DNA of 64,000 nt. Origin: Oxytricha trifallax. Taxonomy: Eukaryota > Ciliophora > Spirotrichea > Sporadotrichida > Oxytrichidae. A program made the translations under genes and the position numbers. Location: assembly GCA_000711775.1 (NCBI GenBank), contig ARYC01000670.1:53034-117033 (forward strand). The letters run 5' to 3'. Shown here in pieces: positions 9,801-22,700 of this stretch (positions are counted from its first letter, which is position 1; every line of letters starts with the position of its first letter). Under the pieces are notes generated by a model. That model was given only the letters and a program-made list of their open reading frames with translations. It searched no databases and was not told the origin of the DNA.

Positions 9801-12800
9801 ATAATAATTTAAGTTAATCCAGCTCCTTTCTTTCAGATTTTAAATACCACTATACTGTAGAATTTCAAAATTTAAGCACTTATTTTTATAAGATGTTGAT
9901 CTTTAACAATTCGTTATTGACCACTAAAACTAACTATATAATAGGCACATAAATTAGATTCAATTTCACAATGGTTGATCGATTTAACAACTCATTGTTC
10001 TAGTTTGAGAGGTTTAGACCTTCTATTTAAGAAATCTCTGATTTAATTTAGCTTACTCATAGCACTAATTAATATATCGATATGAGGATTTTGCCAGTAC
10101 CTAATGATAATTTTTTATAAAATTTTGAAGTTTTTAATTTTAAAACTTGGAAGTTACTCCAACCTAAATCAATCATCCTTAAGATAGATTCATTTTGTAG
10201 TTATTTTTAATGATCAAATGTATCAGTGCTACTTCACAACTTTTAACCAGGGTATTGTAACATTCATCCCAGGTCTCTTGAATTACACTTCAACTCAAAC
10301 AATATAGCAAGCATCCATTAATGTAACTTTCATTGCGAATTAAACTGCCCTACCATCTGCTTAAAACACCTATGCTGCAATCAGGTTAAATCATAACATA
10401 TTGCTAGCTGGAAGTAATGTGCTGGTTGATTTGTACTTGATTGATGAGTATGGAAATGAAATTGCTAGTCCGTAGAATAGATGGTGGTATCTCATCAATA
10501 TAGTACCTGATAATATGTGCAATACCACCACATAGACTATGAACTTCTTATTCATTAATATAATATAGGAGTATAAAATCCAAAAATTAATGATTGGAAA
10601 GAACATAATCATTATTACTTGTTAGTTATTAAATTCTTATTGCAAAGATCTAACATTCTGACATTTGTCTAAAACATAACTGTGTCATGCTAATATGATA
10701 TTAAAGTCTTCTTTTTCTCACCCTTAGATGGTTAAGTAAACATTCCCTGCATAAATTGCTATCTAACTATTTTACCTAATGCTGAAGATGCCAGAAGAGT
10801 CAGTTTCCTAGATTCTAGAGATGTCATTTAATTTAGAAATTAAGTTAAAAATTATAATTATTATATAGAATATCTGATTGTTAACAGTTTGAATAGATAC
10901 AATCTTTATATCAACAAATAAGATATGAATCCAAAGCTTCTTCTATCATTCAGAGATTGGTATAACAATTTAATCACAAACGCACAACTTTCAATGAATT
11001 ATACATATCAATTCGATTTGGTTCAGACAGCAAATGAGAATCTTGTTATGAAGGGAGTTTGGACTACTTACAGAAGCTTCCATATACTACAGTTTTGTGC
11101 TACTGAGACACTTTATAAACCTTGCTTCTCTACCCAAGCTAACGGTGTCACTGCTAGATTGAGAGTCTTATAATTTAGAGGCACGACTGTACTCAATAAA
11201 ATCTTTATCAATGTCAATTTCGTAGATAATTATGCCGCGATATATAATTCAGATGACTTAAATCCTATATCATCAAAGTTCAGCTACATGAGAATATTAA
11301 ATCAAGATTCTATTCATAGTGTTGGATATGAATAAGCAGTATTACTAGATCAGTGTATTGGAGGTGATCAATATCCTATTATTGGCAGGATTGAAATTAA
11401 GACAACTTAAGGATTCAGAAAGAATGATACCTTTGAAAATATCAGTTAGAGAGTAACTCTCAGTGTAGATGGTTTAGATCCTTCCAGGTACATTTACAAT
11501 TTATACTCAGGAAACACTATAGGAAATATTGTGTTTACTTTATTCCTAAAGGATGATTACTTTAATGACAAAAAATTTGCAACAGCTAGAATTTTCATAG
11601 ATGGGCAAGAGTTTACAAATAAACAAATAACTATTTAATGCAGAAGAAGAACTAACTATTAAAAGTACATTTATGCAAACAACTAAACTCTGATTACAGC
11701 GTTTGAAAATAATACGATATAAGCTGGCTAAACTTTGTCATTTAAGATGATTGCTGCTGATCCATAGTGGCTTGATATCTCTTAGTTCAAACCTTACGAT
11801 GACAAAATCTTCTTTAATTATACAAACTCGTTGGTAGAGATGTATTAATTCTCCAGAATTCAATATGACTACAGTTAAAATTATGTAACTTACCAAATGA
11901 AGTTCACATAGGCTGGGTAAGCCCAGCTTAAAGGTAGTTACATTTCAGATCTATCTGTTTTCAATTTGACAATCACACCTGGACCTATCAACTATTTATA
12001 TACTACTGTCTCTACAACAGGATTCAGGTTAAAAGCAGGTGAAAATTCCTCTGTCTTAATTAACCCAGTAGATTAGTTTGGCAATCAAATAAATATCTCT
12101 GTAAACACTTCTTTTGAGCTTGAAAATTTCAACAAATTAGCTTAAGTTTATACAGCTCGTTTAGGGTTCTTCCAAAATGAAATCTGGAATCAAGTCTCTT
12201 GCTTTGAAATCATAAACAATAGAGTGAGATGCTCTACACCTCTAACTACTAAAGGTATCTACAAATGGAAAGTAGTGATTAATGGTTATCAAGCTAAATG
12301 CTAGAATTGCTTTGTGAGAGTAACACCGTCAGGAAGATATAATCACAACAAGACTGTACTGACTGATCTTTCTTAGAATTACTATTCAAATCAATAACTT
12401 GCTTTCAGTAAATTTAATGTGTAGACTAGAACTCAAGGTATCTTCTACAAAATTTTCATTAGCGATGAGTATGACAACATATACATAAACGATGATCATA
12501 CCCCTATTGATAATATTACAGCCAAAATTACATTCTCAGGTATAGAGCCAAGTTTGAACGTAACTAAAATGCATAGAACTAGAACACTAACAAACACTCA
12601 TGTGTACTCAGCCACTATTTTCACTGGAAACTTGGTGACTTTTAGTTCTGCAATTGAATCATTCTATAGAGTTCAGGTAATAATTACCAATGCTTCAGTA
12701 GCTTCAACAGCCTCATTCATTACTTTTGTGAAATCTAATCGCACATCCTCAACCTATCCCTAACTCTTTTCTTCAACTGTACTTAAAATGAGATTCAGAG

Positions 12801-13296
12801 AGTAGTAGTTCACTCAAATTGCTGGAAAACACTCATCAATTCAATTTGGACTTTATGACGACAATCAAATATTGTAGAGCTTAAGTGGCTCGCAATAATT
12901 CGCTTTCTAAGTTGCTACTAGATTTAACTCTACCACCTTTAATGGAGATTATATGCTTGGACGGTCTCCAATACAGGACACCAATGGTAGCGAGAAAGGG
13001 AAGAAAGAGCATAAAATGATTATATATTCCTGGTTGGTTTAATCCCCAGTATTAATTTCTGTTAAGCATTAAATAATAATAATAATATGCTTGGACCATA
13101 CAAGTTTATATATGAAAGATTGCTAAGAATAGATATGGTGAATTAAACAGATATAATAAATCAATTATTCACGTAACAATACTCCATCACAGTCTAAGTT
13201 TTCAATCCGCCAGTATCGATAACTTAAGTACAACTTATAAATATGAACATGGCTGAGTTAACATAGAAATATTTCTTAGAAAATTAATTACAATGA
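6880..13296 (+). CDS. Large extracellular filamin/Ig-like repeat protein
   Basis: A chain of segments, each joined through pointers, ends at TGA 13,294-13,296. Long uninterrupted coding runs from about 10,640 to 12,962. Repeats with the filamin signature are visible, for example PGPINYLYTTVSTTGFRLKA followed by INPVDQFGNQI, and many N-glycosylation sequons. That suggests a secreted or surface adhesin-like protein, as in other ciliates. The 5' end is not in place: the first segment opens mid-protein after an in-frame TGA near 6,890, so its start segment is probably elsewhere. IESs with solved pointers: 7097-7162, 7394-7513, 7968-8029, 8151-8239, 8426-8843, 12963-13084. Edges near 7,690, 9,130, 9,450 and 9,660 are approximate. 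A reading-frame jump near 9,830 was not explained. Confidence 0.72.
7097..7162. other. IES, 66 bp, pointer TGTT
   Basis: TGTT at 7093-7096 and 7163-7166. Excision gives TNIGTLLPASQILTLG. Confidence 0.75.
7394..7513. other. IES, 120 bp, pointer ATTGACA
   Basis: ATTGACA at 7387-7393 and 7514-7520. Excision gives YRLDIDNVLVGKYRLQ. Confidence 0.88.
7968..8029. other. IES, 62 bp, pointer TATCT
   Basis: TATCT at 7963-7967 and 8030-8034. Excision gives PSSDGIYYNFTSTD. Confidence 0.87.
8151..8239. other. IES, 89 bp, pointer ATCTTT
   Basis: ATCTTT at 8145-8150 and 8240-8245. Excision gives DGFFSIFDNYDPLSS. Confidence 0.88.
8426..8843. mobile_element. MITE-like element with AAT duplication, acting as an IES
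   Basis: Terminal inverted repeats of about 50 bp: 8426 onward (ATTGTAGGAATACATTCG) mirrors the end at 8843 (ATAGTAGGAATACATTCG on the complement), continuing through GATTTGGGAAAATGAATT. AAT flanks both sides (8423-8425, 8844-8846). Removing element plus one AAT gives RTSINEVVTNPRHSIN in the filamin-repeat gene. No transposase frame is visible inside. Its termini differ from those of the 1121-1792 element, so this is a separate family with the same ANT preference. Confidence 0.82.
12963..13084. other. IES, 122 bp, pointer ATATGCTTGGAC
   Basis: The 12 bp pointer lies at 12951-12962 and 13085-13096. Excision gives NGDYMLGPYKFIYERL. Confidence 0.92.
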
Positions 13297-13387
13297 AATC
13301 TTTAATATTGATGCTTAGTTTTCATGAGTATATGTTTCCACCATCTATTCTCAATTTCACTTCATTTATTTATTGATTCTTGGCCTA

Positions 13388-13719
13388 TCAAACCGCTTTT
13401 ACCCCTTCTGCATCTCTCACATATAAAACATTGTTGCATCTATAGTATGATTAGTAATTTTGACAAGTATTTTACCTAATAAGAGACTCTCCGATATTGC
13501 CTTTGCACTCTCCATCAATCCACTCTTCAGTGTTGTGAACTTGCAAGTTCATATATCCATCGAAAGCTATAAGCACTCCTTTGTACTCCATCCCCCACTT
13601 TAACTTTACAATTACTGGCTTGTCAATCAAATCAATCAAGAAAGGCTTTGGGTTAATGGGAATTGGCTATAAAAATGTTATGTAAAATTTCAATATAAAC
13701 TTACTTAAGCAGATGCCAT
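13388..13719 (-). CDS. SNRPF: snRNP core protein F (SmF)
   Basis: Minus strand, ATG 13719-13717 to TGA 13390-13388. The product reads [20 protein letters not shown], then [38 protein letters not shown] and [15 protein letters not shown]. This matches the Sm1 and Sm2 motifs of SmF, part of the heptameric Sm ring of spliceosomal snRNPs. Full length is about 86 residues, the usual size. Two very short GT-AG introns (13667-13704, 38 nt; 13440-13475, 36 nt) are spliced cleanly in frame. No IES was needed, unusual in this window. Confidence 0.97.
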
Positions 13720-14170
13720 TACAAATATTAAAATTATCAAATAATTATTATATAATTAATTAATCTCTTATTATTAAAAGAGCATTCATGAATATTAGAA
13801 ATTACTAAAAAATACTTAAATTTATAATTTTTACTTTGTCTATTGAGAAATTTTAACTTAAATTAAATAAAAACTATCGCAGATAACAAGTATACTTATT
13901 TATATGGTTACATAACAATAAATTGGCTTGTTTCCCACTCATAGTCAAATAAAATATGCCTTAATATTTTAGTGTATTTATAGCAGAAGTATTCATTACT
14001 CTTGGAATTTAATAAGGACAAAATTAATATTTAAGAAAAATATAAAGGAAAATATTCAAAAATTAATCCCCTATATAATTTTATTTCAAAATACTTTATT
14101 CTCATATAAATGCAGGTTTTAGTTCTATATTAGTATTTTTTATATTATTATTATTGCTTAAATTTTAGTC
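13720..14170. other. AT-rich intergenic stretch
   Basis: About 450 bp between the SmF start and the end of the next minus-strand gene. Very AT-rich; nothing coding or structured recognised. Confidence 0.6.
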
Positions 14171-16123
14171 TCATAAATTAAAATTATACTTCAATTTTAT
14201 GTTAAATTTTTTATTGAATTTCACTTCATGAATATTATTTTCTTATCTTGAGTGTATTGCAGCTTTCTTCATTAGATCCTAGAATAGTTATTTATTAGAT
14301 TGATCATTTAAATCAACTTCTGCTACAACTAATAAATCCTTCAGGAACTCATTTACTAGAGTCTACAGGCCACTCCTTATCTCGCTGTCTATTTCTAAAT
14401 TATCTACTTTCTGATTATAATAAAGATTTGTTGATATTTATACACACTCTATTAAGGTAGCGAGTAATAAGTTATAATAGCACAAATGCATTTTTTTCTA
14501 AAATTTTTGTGAAAAACCAGATTTTTTTAAATATATATAGTAATTTGTTATAAACTGCTCTGCATGGAAAACAGTAAGCATAATGAATTCAGTTTTGAAC
14601 TTAGACAGATTCAAGCTCTTCATTTAATAAAGCATGCTCTCAATTGTTTCAAAACTTAAATATTGCAGAATGGAAGAGACTTTCCCGAGGTGCTCCTTAA
14701 TTACTTCTTTGTTCTATAAGAAAAACATATAAAATTAGCGATGTAGTTATACCGATTGATTTATCACTCCGCACATGATATAACTGAAGATGCCAAATTG
14801 GAAGAAATAGCCAAGCTCAATGCCAATATCAAATTAAAAATACTAAATAATTAATAGTATCGAAGGCAGATTATATATTACTTTAGCCTAAATTGTAAAT
14901 GAGAGCTACACCTCTATAAATTTTAATGTTAAAAATAGCATAAGAAACTTACTTAAAGCCCTGTCCAAAAAAGGTAGGAAGATAGTTGTAGAAATGATTA
15001 TATATAAACTGAATGTTATTCTCAAAGCTATTTGTCAGGCCCTCTATGTTAAAGCATATTTTTTAGAAATTTTCTTCTATTATAGTCAGAATTCTAGTGA
15101 GTTCGATGTTTCCTAACCTTGACACGATATAGTAAGCTATGGTATGATATTGATCACCAATTAATATTGGGAACTTCACATCTAGGCCCTTCATTAATTC
15201 CGTAGATTTTCCCTTAGATTTATTTGACTCTCCCAATCTAATTTGCCAATGAGTGAGAAGACCCTTGATTTAAAGATCTAAGCATATCAAAAATTGAATA
15301 ACTTATTCGTTAGTTTATTTGCGATAGAGCCCTCTTGCGAAAAAGGAGATTTTTAGAATTTCACTGGAAAGCTGACTTAATCTTGTTTAACTTAGTAAAT
15401 TCATGAGAAAGTTCTTTTTGTCAATCATCTATAATAGTTAGTAAGAAAATTCAAGTTCAAAAACAGCTGATATAATAATTCTAAAGTTAGCTTTAAGCAT
15501 AGTAATTGAATTAAAGTATAACAACATACCTTGAGACTCTCATAAATGATTTCATTTTCTTTAGTTTGAAGCATATTGTTGAACTTACATTTGCCGTCTT
15601 TATCTATGGCGTCATCCTGGCCTATTGCTTAATTTTGATTATATTGCCCATTTTCAAGTCCTCCTTATTTTGCCTGTCTCTCGCACTCTATCAAGCTTTT
15701 GTATTGATATCCCTCTTAAGCGTATTTTATGAAATTTTCTTGATATTTTTAACCATCCATTCTCAAATCTTGCAATTTATACTCAGGGCTATACTCGATT
15801 GTTACTTCATTTATTTTTTTAAAATATAAAATTGACTTATAATCACAAACTTTCTACAAAATATTTCCTTAGAAATACACGTTTGGAACAACCTGTTATT
15901 TTTGCATTTACAAATCATTTGTTATTGCTTCTTGAGTAGGAGATGCCTTACTCTTCTTGAACATGCTAATGACTGAGTAAGTCCTGACACTCTCAATTGG
16001 TTTGAATACCTGCTTATTGACGAATACTGTTTTAACCTTCTAAGCTTGCGAATCCTGAGCAATTGTCTAGTATGCGTAAAACATAGTTCTTCTCTTATAC
16101 TTTCCGATGCACTTTCTTAGCAT
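14171..16123 (-). CDS. Putative polyprenyl-synthase-like protein (degenerate)
   Basis: Minus strand, ATG 16123-16121, TGA 14173-14171, with several inserts. The N-terminus, MLRKCIGKYKRRTMFYAYQT, is basic and could be a mitochondrial presequence. Mid-protein segments read ISFFARGLYRK, KGLDVKFPILIGDQYHTIAY and SRLGNIELTRILTIIEE, then IGIELGYFFQFGIFSY and HLGKVSSILQYLSF. The pattern (GD then a helix, then LGN.EL, then G..LGY.FQ) resembles the non-catalytic partner of trans-prenyl synthases (PDSS2-type). I see no DDxxD metal-binding motif, so a regulatory subunit or an unrelated helical protein are both possible. Segment edges are approximate. Confidence 0.45.
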
Positions 16124-16503
16124 TTTACGAGTTATTTATTAATATATGATGCTATAAAATACATATAAATATAGGGTAAAGAAGATATTTGAGAGCAACA
16201 ATTTCAAATATAGTAAGTTATTTTTGAATTTTATAAGAAATTTTTGCTGTTAAAGCATCTAAAATGATGATATGTTAAGAAATAAATTATATCATATTTT
16301 AGAATTGACAAACTAGTTTAAATTATAAATGATGGCTATTATTTTATTATATCAACCAGCCATCTCATGATTAAATATAGTTAAATTTTGTATTTATTTT
16401 GCTAATAATTTCTATAATAAAAATTAAACAAATGCATCTTCGAATTTATTAAAATATATGGGATTTATTACATTGATTTAATTATATTTTTATAATAATA
16501 ATA
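16124..16503. other. AT-rich divergent intergenic region
   Basis: 380 bp between two divergently transcribed genes. No repeat, RNA gene or coding signal recognised; probably holds both promoters. Confidence 0.55.
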
Positions 16504-18810
16504 ATGGAGAGCAATCACAGCAGTGGAGGTAAAAATTCTAATTATTTATTGATATTTACAAATATTTTTGATAATATTTTAAGCTTAAATTTTACTCTTT
16601 TAGATATCGAAACTGAAATAGTGAAAAAAGCTTAAGAAAAGAAGTTATTCCAGAGATTTGATAATGAAACTGTGGATTAATATTTAAAAATCTTGTTTAA
16701 TATGAAAGCTTAAACTGATAATCTCAATTAAGGAAAGCATGTGTATATTTTTGTAAATATCAATAAGAGCATAAACAAATTTATATTCAAATTGAAAATA
16801 TTCAAATTATTATACAAGCAAAGATCTCAGAAAGATTTGGCGATATTATATAAAAGATTTAGTTTTAATGGAGATGACCTTGTGATGCATTTAATTGATG
16901 GAAGCTATTCATAAAGTGATGTGGGTAGAGGGAAGAAGCTAGACTTACTTAAAAGAGAGATTAATGATGCTGAGAAATCCTAAAATATACTTTTATGTAA
17001 AAACTGATTTTTAGAAATGATCTATTAAGTAATTATGTTTGTAGTTTTAAAATTATTGATCCTTTAAAGATCTTATTGTTTTGATGAATATGGGAAGTTC
17101 AAGTGGAATTGGATTGATGTCTTCTATGAATCCCGTTCAAAATAATGAATTTTCCAGAAATGCTTTTTCCTACCAATTCGATCCAAACAAACCCTAAACT
17201 GGAAGTTAAACAATTAAATAAGACAATTCTTCATCGTAAACATTTTACCCATCTCTTTTAGCTGGATTTGGAGTTGGAGCAGCAGGCACCGTTGGAGCTC
17301 TCGGAACTTAAACTATATCTACGGCTGCTTCAAGCTCATATCCAAGTTTTAATACAACTTAATTGAACTAATCTGTTGTATAAAATCCTCTCTCCAGGTC
17401 TTAAACTTTCTCTTCATAATAACTCATGAATCATGGATCCGCTGGAACAAATTCATTCTAAAATCCGAGTATTTATAATAACGCTGGTAACCCACTGTCT
17501 ATGTCTCAATAGTTCCCTCCATAAAGTAATTTTATGCAATAAAATCCAGGTTAATAACTATCATAAAGCCACAATTTCTAGCCAGGCCAGATGAATCAAG
17601 TCTAAAGCCTATATGCTGGTGGTGCTCCAGTTGGATAATATAATCAGAATTTGAGATAACAATAATAACCCATACAATAATAACCTTATGGTTATGGTAA
17701 TCAGCAATACCCTGGGTAGTTTAATTAATATTGGATGATAATCTAAATATTATTTATTCATAATCTAAATCACTATTTCGTTATATAATTTTAATAGCCC
17801 TAGCCCTAATTTAATCAGTAAAACTATAATTAGTAGTAGCAGCTTTAGTAACAGCAATAATAATAGTAGCAGTAATTGTAAACTCCTATAAGTTTACCCC
17901 CGAACAACTAAGTATAGGTTTAACCATAGGTGCAATAAAACGTAGTTATATAATCAAATTCACAACCTTTACCATCTTAGTTGTAAAGTGGCCAGATTAC
18001 ATTGAGAAATTAGAATCCTAAGGGATAATTAAGAACTATGTATTGCCCTTTAGAAATCGTGGAAGCTTTTATATTTTTTTCATAAATTTATATCAATTGA
18101 AATTTTAATGTCTTGAACATTCATTGAAGTTTTAATGGATAAATGTTCAATAAATAAAATTGAAGCTTTCATTTAAATAGCGAACATAAACACAGCTAAG
18201 AAGCTAGAAACATGCGCAATTCTAGCTGGCAGTGAAATGAACGATGCTTTGATTATAGATACATTAATTATTCCTTCTTAAGAAGGGCATGTTGATCACT
18301 GTTACATGACAGATGAAATCTAATTATTTGAGGCTTAAATCGAGCATAAAGTCATGACTCTGGGTTGGATCCACACTCATCCTTAATATGTAAGTATTAG
18401 CTTACATTCAATATACCTACATATATTTCTGTTTAATTGAGAGTTTAAATGTTTCATATAGAGCTTATTCTTGAGTTCAGTTGATCTACACAATTAAATG
18501 GGGTATTAAATGCAAATGCCTGAAGCAGTGGCAATTGTATACTCTCCCATAGAATCAGCGAGATATAAGACATTTAGAGTTAAGGACTCGAGGGTCAATG
18601 AAATTTAAAAGTGCAAGTTAAGTGGGTTTTATGCTTTATTTAATACTTATGTAGTGAAATTTGATATGATAAATATTATTACTAAGGTTTCACGAGCACA
18701 AAGATCCAACAGGATTACCAGCTTATGAAGAATGCAAGCACATAGTTTACATTAGAGCTTCAGAAAATAACGTTAAAGTTAAGACTTTGGACTTAAGACA
18801 TCAACATTGA
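16504..18810 (+). CDS. AMSH-type JAMM deubiquitinase with Q/N-rich linker
   Basis: ATG 16504, TGA 18808-18810. A helical N-terminal part (KLFQRFDNETVDQYLKILF, LAILYKRFSFNGDDLVMH) could be the MIT/USP8-dimerisation region seen in AMSH. A long Q/N/S-rich linker spans about 17,090-18,050. The C-terminal MPN+ domain is clear: ETCAILAGSEMNDALIIDTL, TLGWIHTHPQY (the HxH of JAMM), SLFLSSVDLHNQMGYQ (SxxD), MPEAVAIVYSP and GFHEHKDP. The JAMM zinc site EHxHx(7)SxxD is therefore complete. AMSH cleaves K63 ubiquitin chains on endosomes. Introns: about 16,530-16,604 and 18,390-18,461. IESs: 18070-18161 and 18630-18685; others at about 16,735-16,800 and 16,990-17,080 are approximate. Confidence 0.85.
18070..18161. 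other. IES, 92 bp, pointer GAAGCTTT
   Basis: GAAGCTTT at 18062-18069 and 18162-18169. Excision gives LEIVEAFIQIANINTAKK at the start of the JAMM domain. Confidence 0.9.
18630..18685. other. IES, 56 bp, pointer GGTTT
   Basis: GGTTT at 18625-18629 and 18686-18690. Excision gives KLSGFHEHKDPTG. Confidence 0.88.
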
Positions 18811-18982
18811 CTTGAAAAGTATAAACTATCTAATTATAAAAAGCTATTTTGGAGTTTTATCAAATATTAATTGCTTTAACCTTAAATTCCACTGATGTAT
18901 ATCTATCATTCATTAATTCTTCAAGAGTATAGAGGAATTTACAATTTGCAGTATTTATATTAAAATATATTACAATTAATTT

Positions 18983-19330
18983 TCATCTGAAACCCATATG
19001 TGCAGCATGCTATTATGTGCTGCTCTCTGTATGTGAAGCAATAAGCTCGTTAAATCCAAGGTCATTCCATTTAAATTTAATAAGATTATTTACTCTCATT
19101 AAAGCACATTAAATTAATGAATTAAATAAAACAAAATAAATAATTCCACTCTCTTACTTCAGTGATGGGTACTCTTTGCTATGCTTCTTCATCTCCCGAA
19201 TCCATATTTAATTTTGCTTGTACTGTTTTTGTTGATAAAATTATGTCTAAATCAGTGAATTTCTCCCTGCGCCAGTCATCATCAATTATCTATGAGAGAA
19301 TTGGTCTTTATCTATAAACATATCAGGTTA
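18983..19330 (-). CDS. Small protein of unknown function
   Basis: Minus strand, TGA 18985-18983. After removing IES 19070-19142 the frame reads DDDWRREKFTDLDIILSTKT, NMDSGDEEAQQRVPITEVRE, WNDLGFNELIASHTESS and QQHAAHMGFR. It is acidic and polar with no membrane segment, and I do not recognise a family. The 5' end is uncertain: an ATG near 19,314 lies in another frame, so an unrecognised short insert may lie around 19,290-19,300. Convergent with the AMSH gene, 172 bp away. Confidence 0.55.
19070..19142. other. IES, 73 bp, pointer ATTCCA
   Basis: ATTCCA at 19064-19069 and 19143-19148. Excision gives VREWNDLGFNEL on the minus strand. Confidence 0.85.
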
Positions 19331-19732
19331 TTACTTCGATTAATTAAATAATTATTAGTTATATTTGATTTTTTTCTAAATTATTTATATGAATTTTATA
19401 TAGAATAAATTTAATTCAAGGAAGCTATATTATTTAATTTTTAGATTTTTAATTAAAAAAATAACCCCTATTATAAAATAAAGATTGTCTTACAAAGCAG
19501 AAATGAAGTTATATTAGATGTCTCGCTTTTAAGTGTTGTTCATTATTTTTTTTGAAATTTATTAATTAATTTATATTCAAAATTTTTACGAATTTGTATT
19601 TTTAATTTTCCTTAACAAAGTTATTATCTCATATTTATATCTATTAATTTGTGTCTATTAATGAATAGAATTGAAGTAATTTTGAATAAGTTATCCTGAT
19701 AAATTAAATTATAAATTTGAATTTAAAATAAA
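19331..19732. other. AT-rich intergenic stretch
   Basis: About 400 bp, strongly AT-rich, between divergent genes. No feature recognised beyond probable promoters. Confidence 0.5.
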
Positions 19733-22700
19733 ATGAGCCAATTTAACACAAACAACTTCAGATCAGATATGGCCTTCAACAATCAAGATTAAACCGTAAG
19801 TTATAAAATAGAATCTTATAATCATTAATTGATGTTATAACTTTTACTTTTATACTTTTTCGCAATGTTTTAGCTGATTTTTTAAATATATATATATAAT
19901 AGTTCTAATATCATAATATGATTATAAATAATTAAAATAACTATATTTTCTATAGGGGTGTTTAAAACCTAACCAAATAAAATAATCATATTTTAGCTGA
20001 TAATAATGATAAAATATAGTATAACTAAGGCTCAAATACCTTTTAACAACTCAACGATCCCTACTTTAACAATAGTACTGCTCAAATGAGCTAATTTTAA
20101 ATATTTCAACCAATAAAAAATAGTGTCTTTTAAAATCAATTATTATAAGGTAGCAAATTAACTAAATTTTAAGCATAAAATTGTATCTTACTTTAAAAAT
20201 CAATTTAACTTATTTAGGTAGTTAAATTAAATTAATATCATACAAAAATATCGATAAAATTCAAGGTTTAGAGTTTATTTATGATAATTTAGAAAACGGC
20301 TTAAATTAAACAAATTATAATAGTAATAATAATTTAAAAAATTATTTAATCCTAATTTTGCAAAATAATTGTATTTAAGCGGAAATAATATGGGTCTAGG
20401 AGGGAATGGAGCTTTTCAAAATTCTCCACCTTATGGACAAGGCGCTTTTGGCTATGGCGCTCAGGATGAAAATAGAAATCCAAACAATTTCAGAGGACTC
20501 CAGTAAACTCCCGCATAGTAAAACTTTAGTGAACCTGCTCTACCATTGACAGATAAATATAATTAAGTTTATATTTAAATGAATTACTAATTATAATTAA
20601 AAAATCGTAAATAAGATAGAAAAGCTGGGCCAGGAGTAGGGGCTGATGCATTGATGTAGTCAAGACAAAGAATGAATATTGTGCCTGTATTGGAACTTGT
20701 AAGCAATCAGAGATCTCAATTGTACACCACAAATGATAGATTCGATGCTGAATAATAAAAAATGGTAAGATTTAGTCTCTCTAATTAATTCGTTTTTAGC
20801 AAGATCTAAGATCAGGAGGAGGGCTTCTAGGTACTAGTCTTATCATGCTTACTGAGAAAATACATTTGTTGAACTTAGAGGAGAAGAAAACCTTATCTAA
20901 TCCATAGATGCTAGAAAAGCTCAGAATTGATGGTGTATACGTGGACGATCCATAAACACATCAGAAATTCACAGACATAAACATGTAAAAGCTAGAAGAG
21001 AGAATTTTGCGAGAAATGCCTTATACCAATACCCTTGAGAAAAATCTTATGGCAAATACCTAGGAGGGTAAGAAATAAACTCAGTATTTCAAAATGAACG
21101 GAGAAATCAAGCTACACAATGATTTGCTTGCAGATGAAATCACAAGGCCAGCTGACTTGGCATTTGAAACCACCGAAGCTTATTAAGTGAAGGAAGTTAA
21201 TTCTATATTGAGCAACAGGCTTCATTCTTTTAAAAAGAGATATTTCAGGCTTGATATTTTAAAGTACATTGACTTTGTGCAGAATCTATTTGTGTTCTTG
21301 ATTAAGAAAAACAAAACTTCTATTACTTAAATTATATAATTTTTAACAGAAAATGGAAGGCTTTAATGTAAAAAATAATCAAAATTCTGATGATCGAATG
21401 TATTTTAAATTTATTATTCTAATTATATAGTAACTTATTTCTAGTATCATATATTAAGAATAATAAACTTTTTATAAAACTTGCCTAAGATTGACTTATT
21501 TGTTTATATCTTATAATATTACAATTCAAGTAGATCTTTTTATTTAAACTAATTCATATCTTATAATAGAATTTTAATTATTATATTTTATGATGCATAT
21601 AATAATACAACCTATAGGTATATTAGTAATTTCAATTACAATTCTTATCAAACTCACTTCATATTTTCCATAGATTATTTAGCATTTATATCGTCATTGG
21701 AAAAGTATGCTTGCTTAAGTATCCTCAATTCTTTTCAAAAGAAGACAAGCTTGCAATTGAGCTCAGAGAATTTTACAAAGAATATGAGAGAAGAACCTCA
21801 CTTGCTATGATCCCATTTTACATAGATAGATTAAAGTTTATTGAATAAGAGCAATACAGAAAATAAAGAAACCCTCTCTCAACAAAGGAGGAGCTTGATT
21901 TTATATATAGTATTGTGTGTTATTTGATTTTCTACAATCTAATGTTGAGGAGACTTAGAGAAAGCTAGACTAAGAAAAAAGAGAAGTTCAGGATATGGCA
22001 TAAAAGCTCTATTCAAAATGGAAGGAAATCAAAGAAGTTAGAAAGCTAAACGGGTTCTCTAGTACAAATGTAAAAATGAAGGTACACAAAAATTCAACAA
22101 AGAATCACTTTTAAACCACTGATAATTATGATCCCGATAATAACGACTCAACTGAATTCTATTTCAACCTTATGCATGAAGAACCATCAGGAAAGAAATT
22201 TGATGGTACTGCTTTACCAAACAGTGAGGTATCCAGGAGAAACAGTGCTATGAGTGTTAGAGCTTATGTCAGATTGATTATAAATGGCAAGTATGTTTCA
22301 AGGACAAGAAAGGTTCATGTTAAATGGCCTAACTTTGAAATTGAAATTGGTGAATAGTTTTAAGTTTGTCTATTCACTATGCCTAGCTCTATCTATAAGG
22401 CTTTTATTGAATTTATACTTGTTGAATTAAATCATAACTTGAGTTAGTATTTGGTACTTTTAAAGAGCAACTAGTGGACGTAGTAAATGTAGAAGTCCCA
22501 GGTCAATACGTTAAAGCTTTGACTTCAGCAGCATCTCTTGTGAAAGAATTGACTTTTTCTAAGCTTAGCTTTGATAAGAGAAGATTAAAGAAGAGATACG
22601 ATAATACCTTGAAAACTCCAGTTGCACAAATGAATGATCAATAAAGAAAGAGATATGAAGAGGAGAAAAAGAAAGAAGAACTTATAGAGCAAAGAGCTGT

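Noticed and set aside
17734..17775. Tandem 11 bp ATAATCTAAAT repeats as an IES pointer in the AMSH linker
   Set aside because: Deleting 22 bp moves the Q-rich frame out of phase with the downstream JAMM domain.
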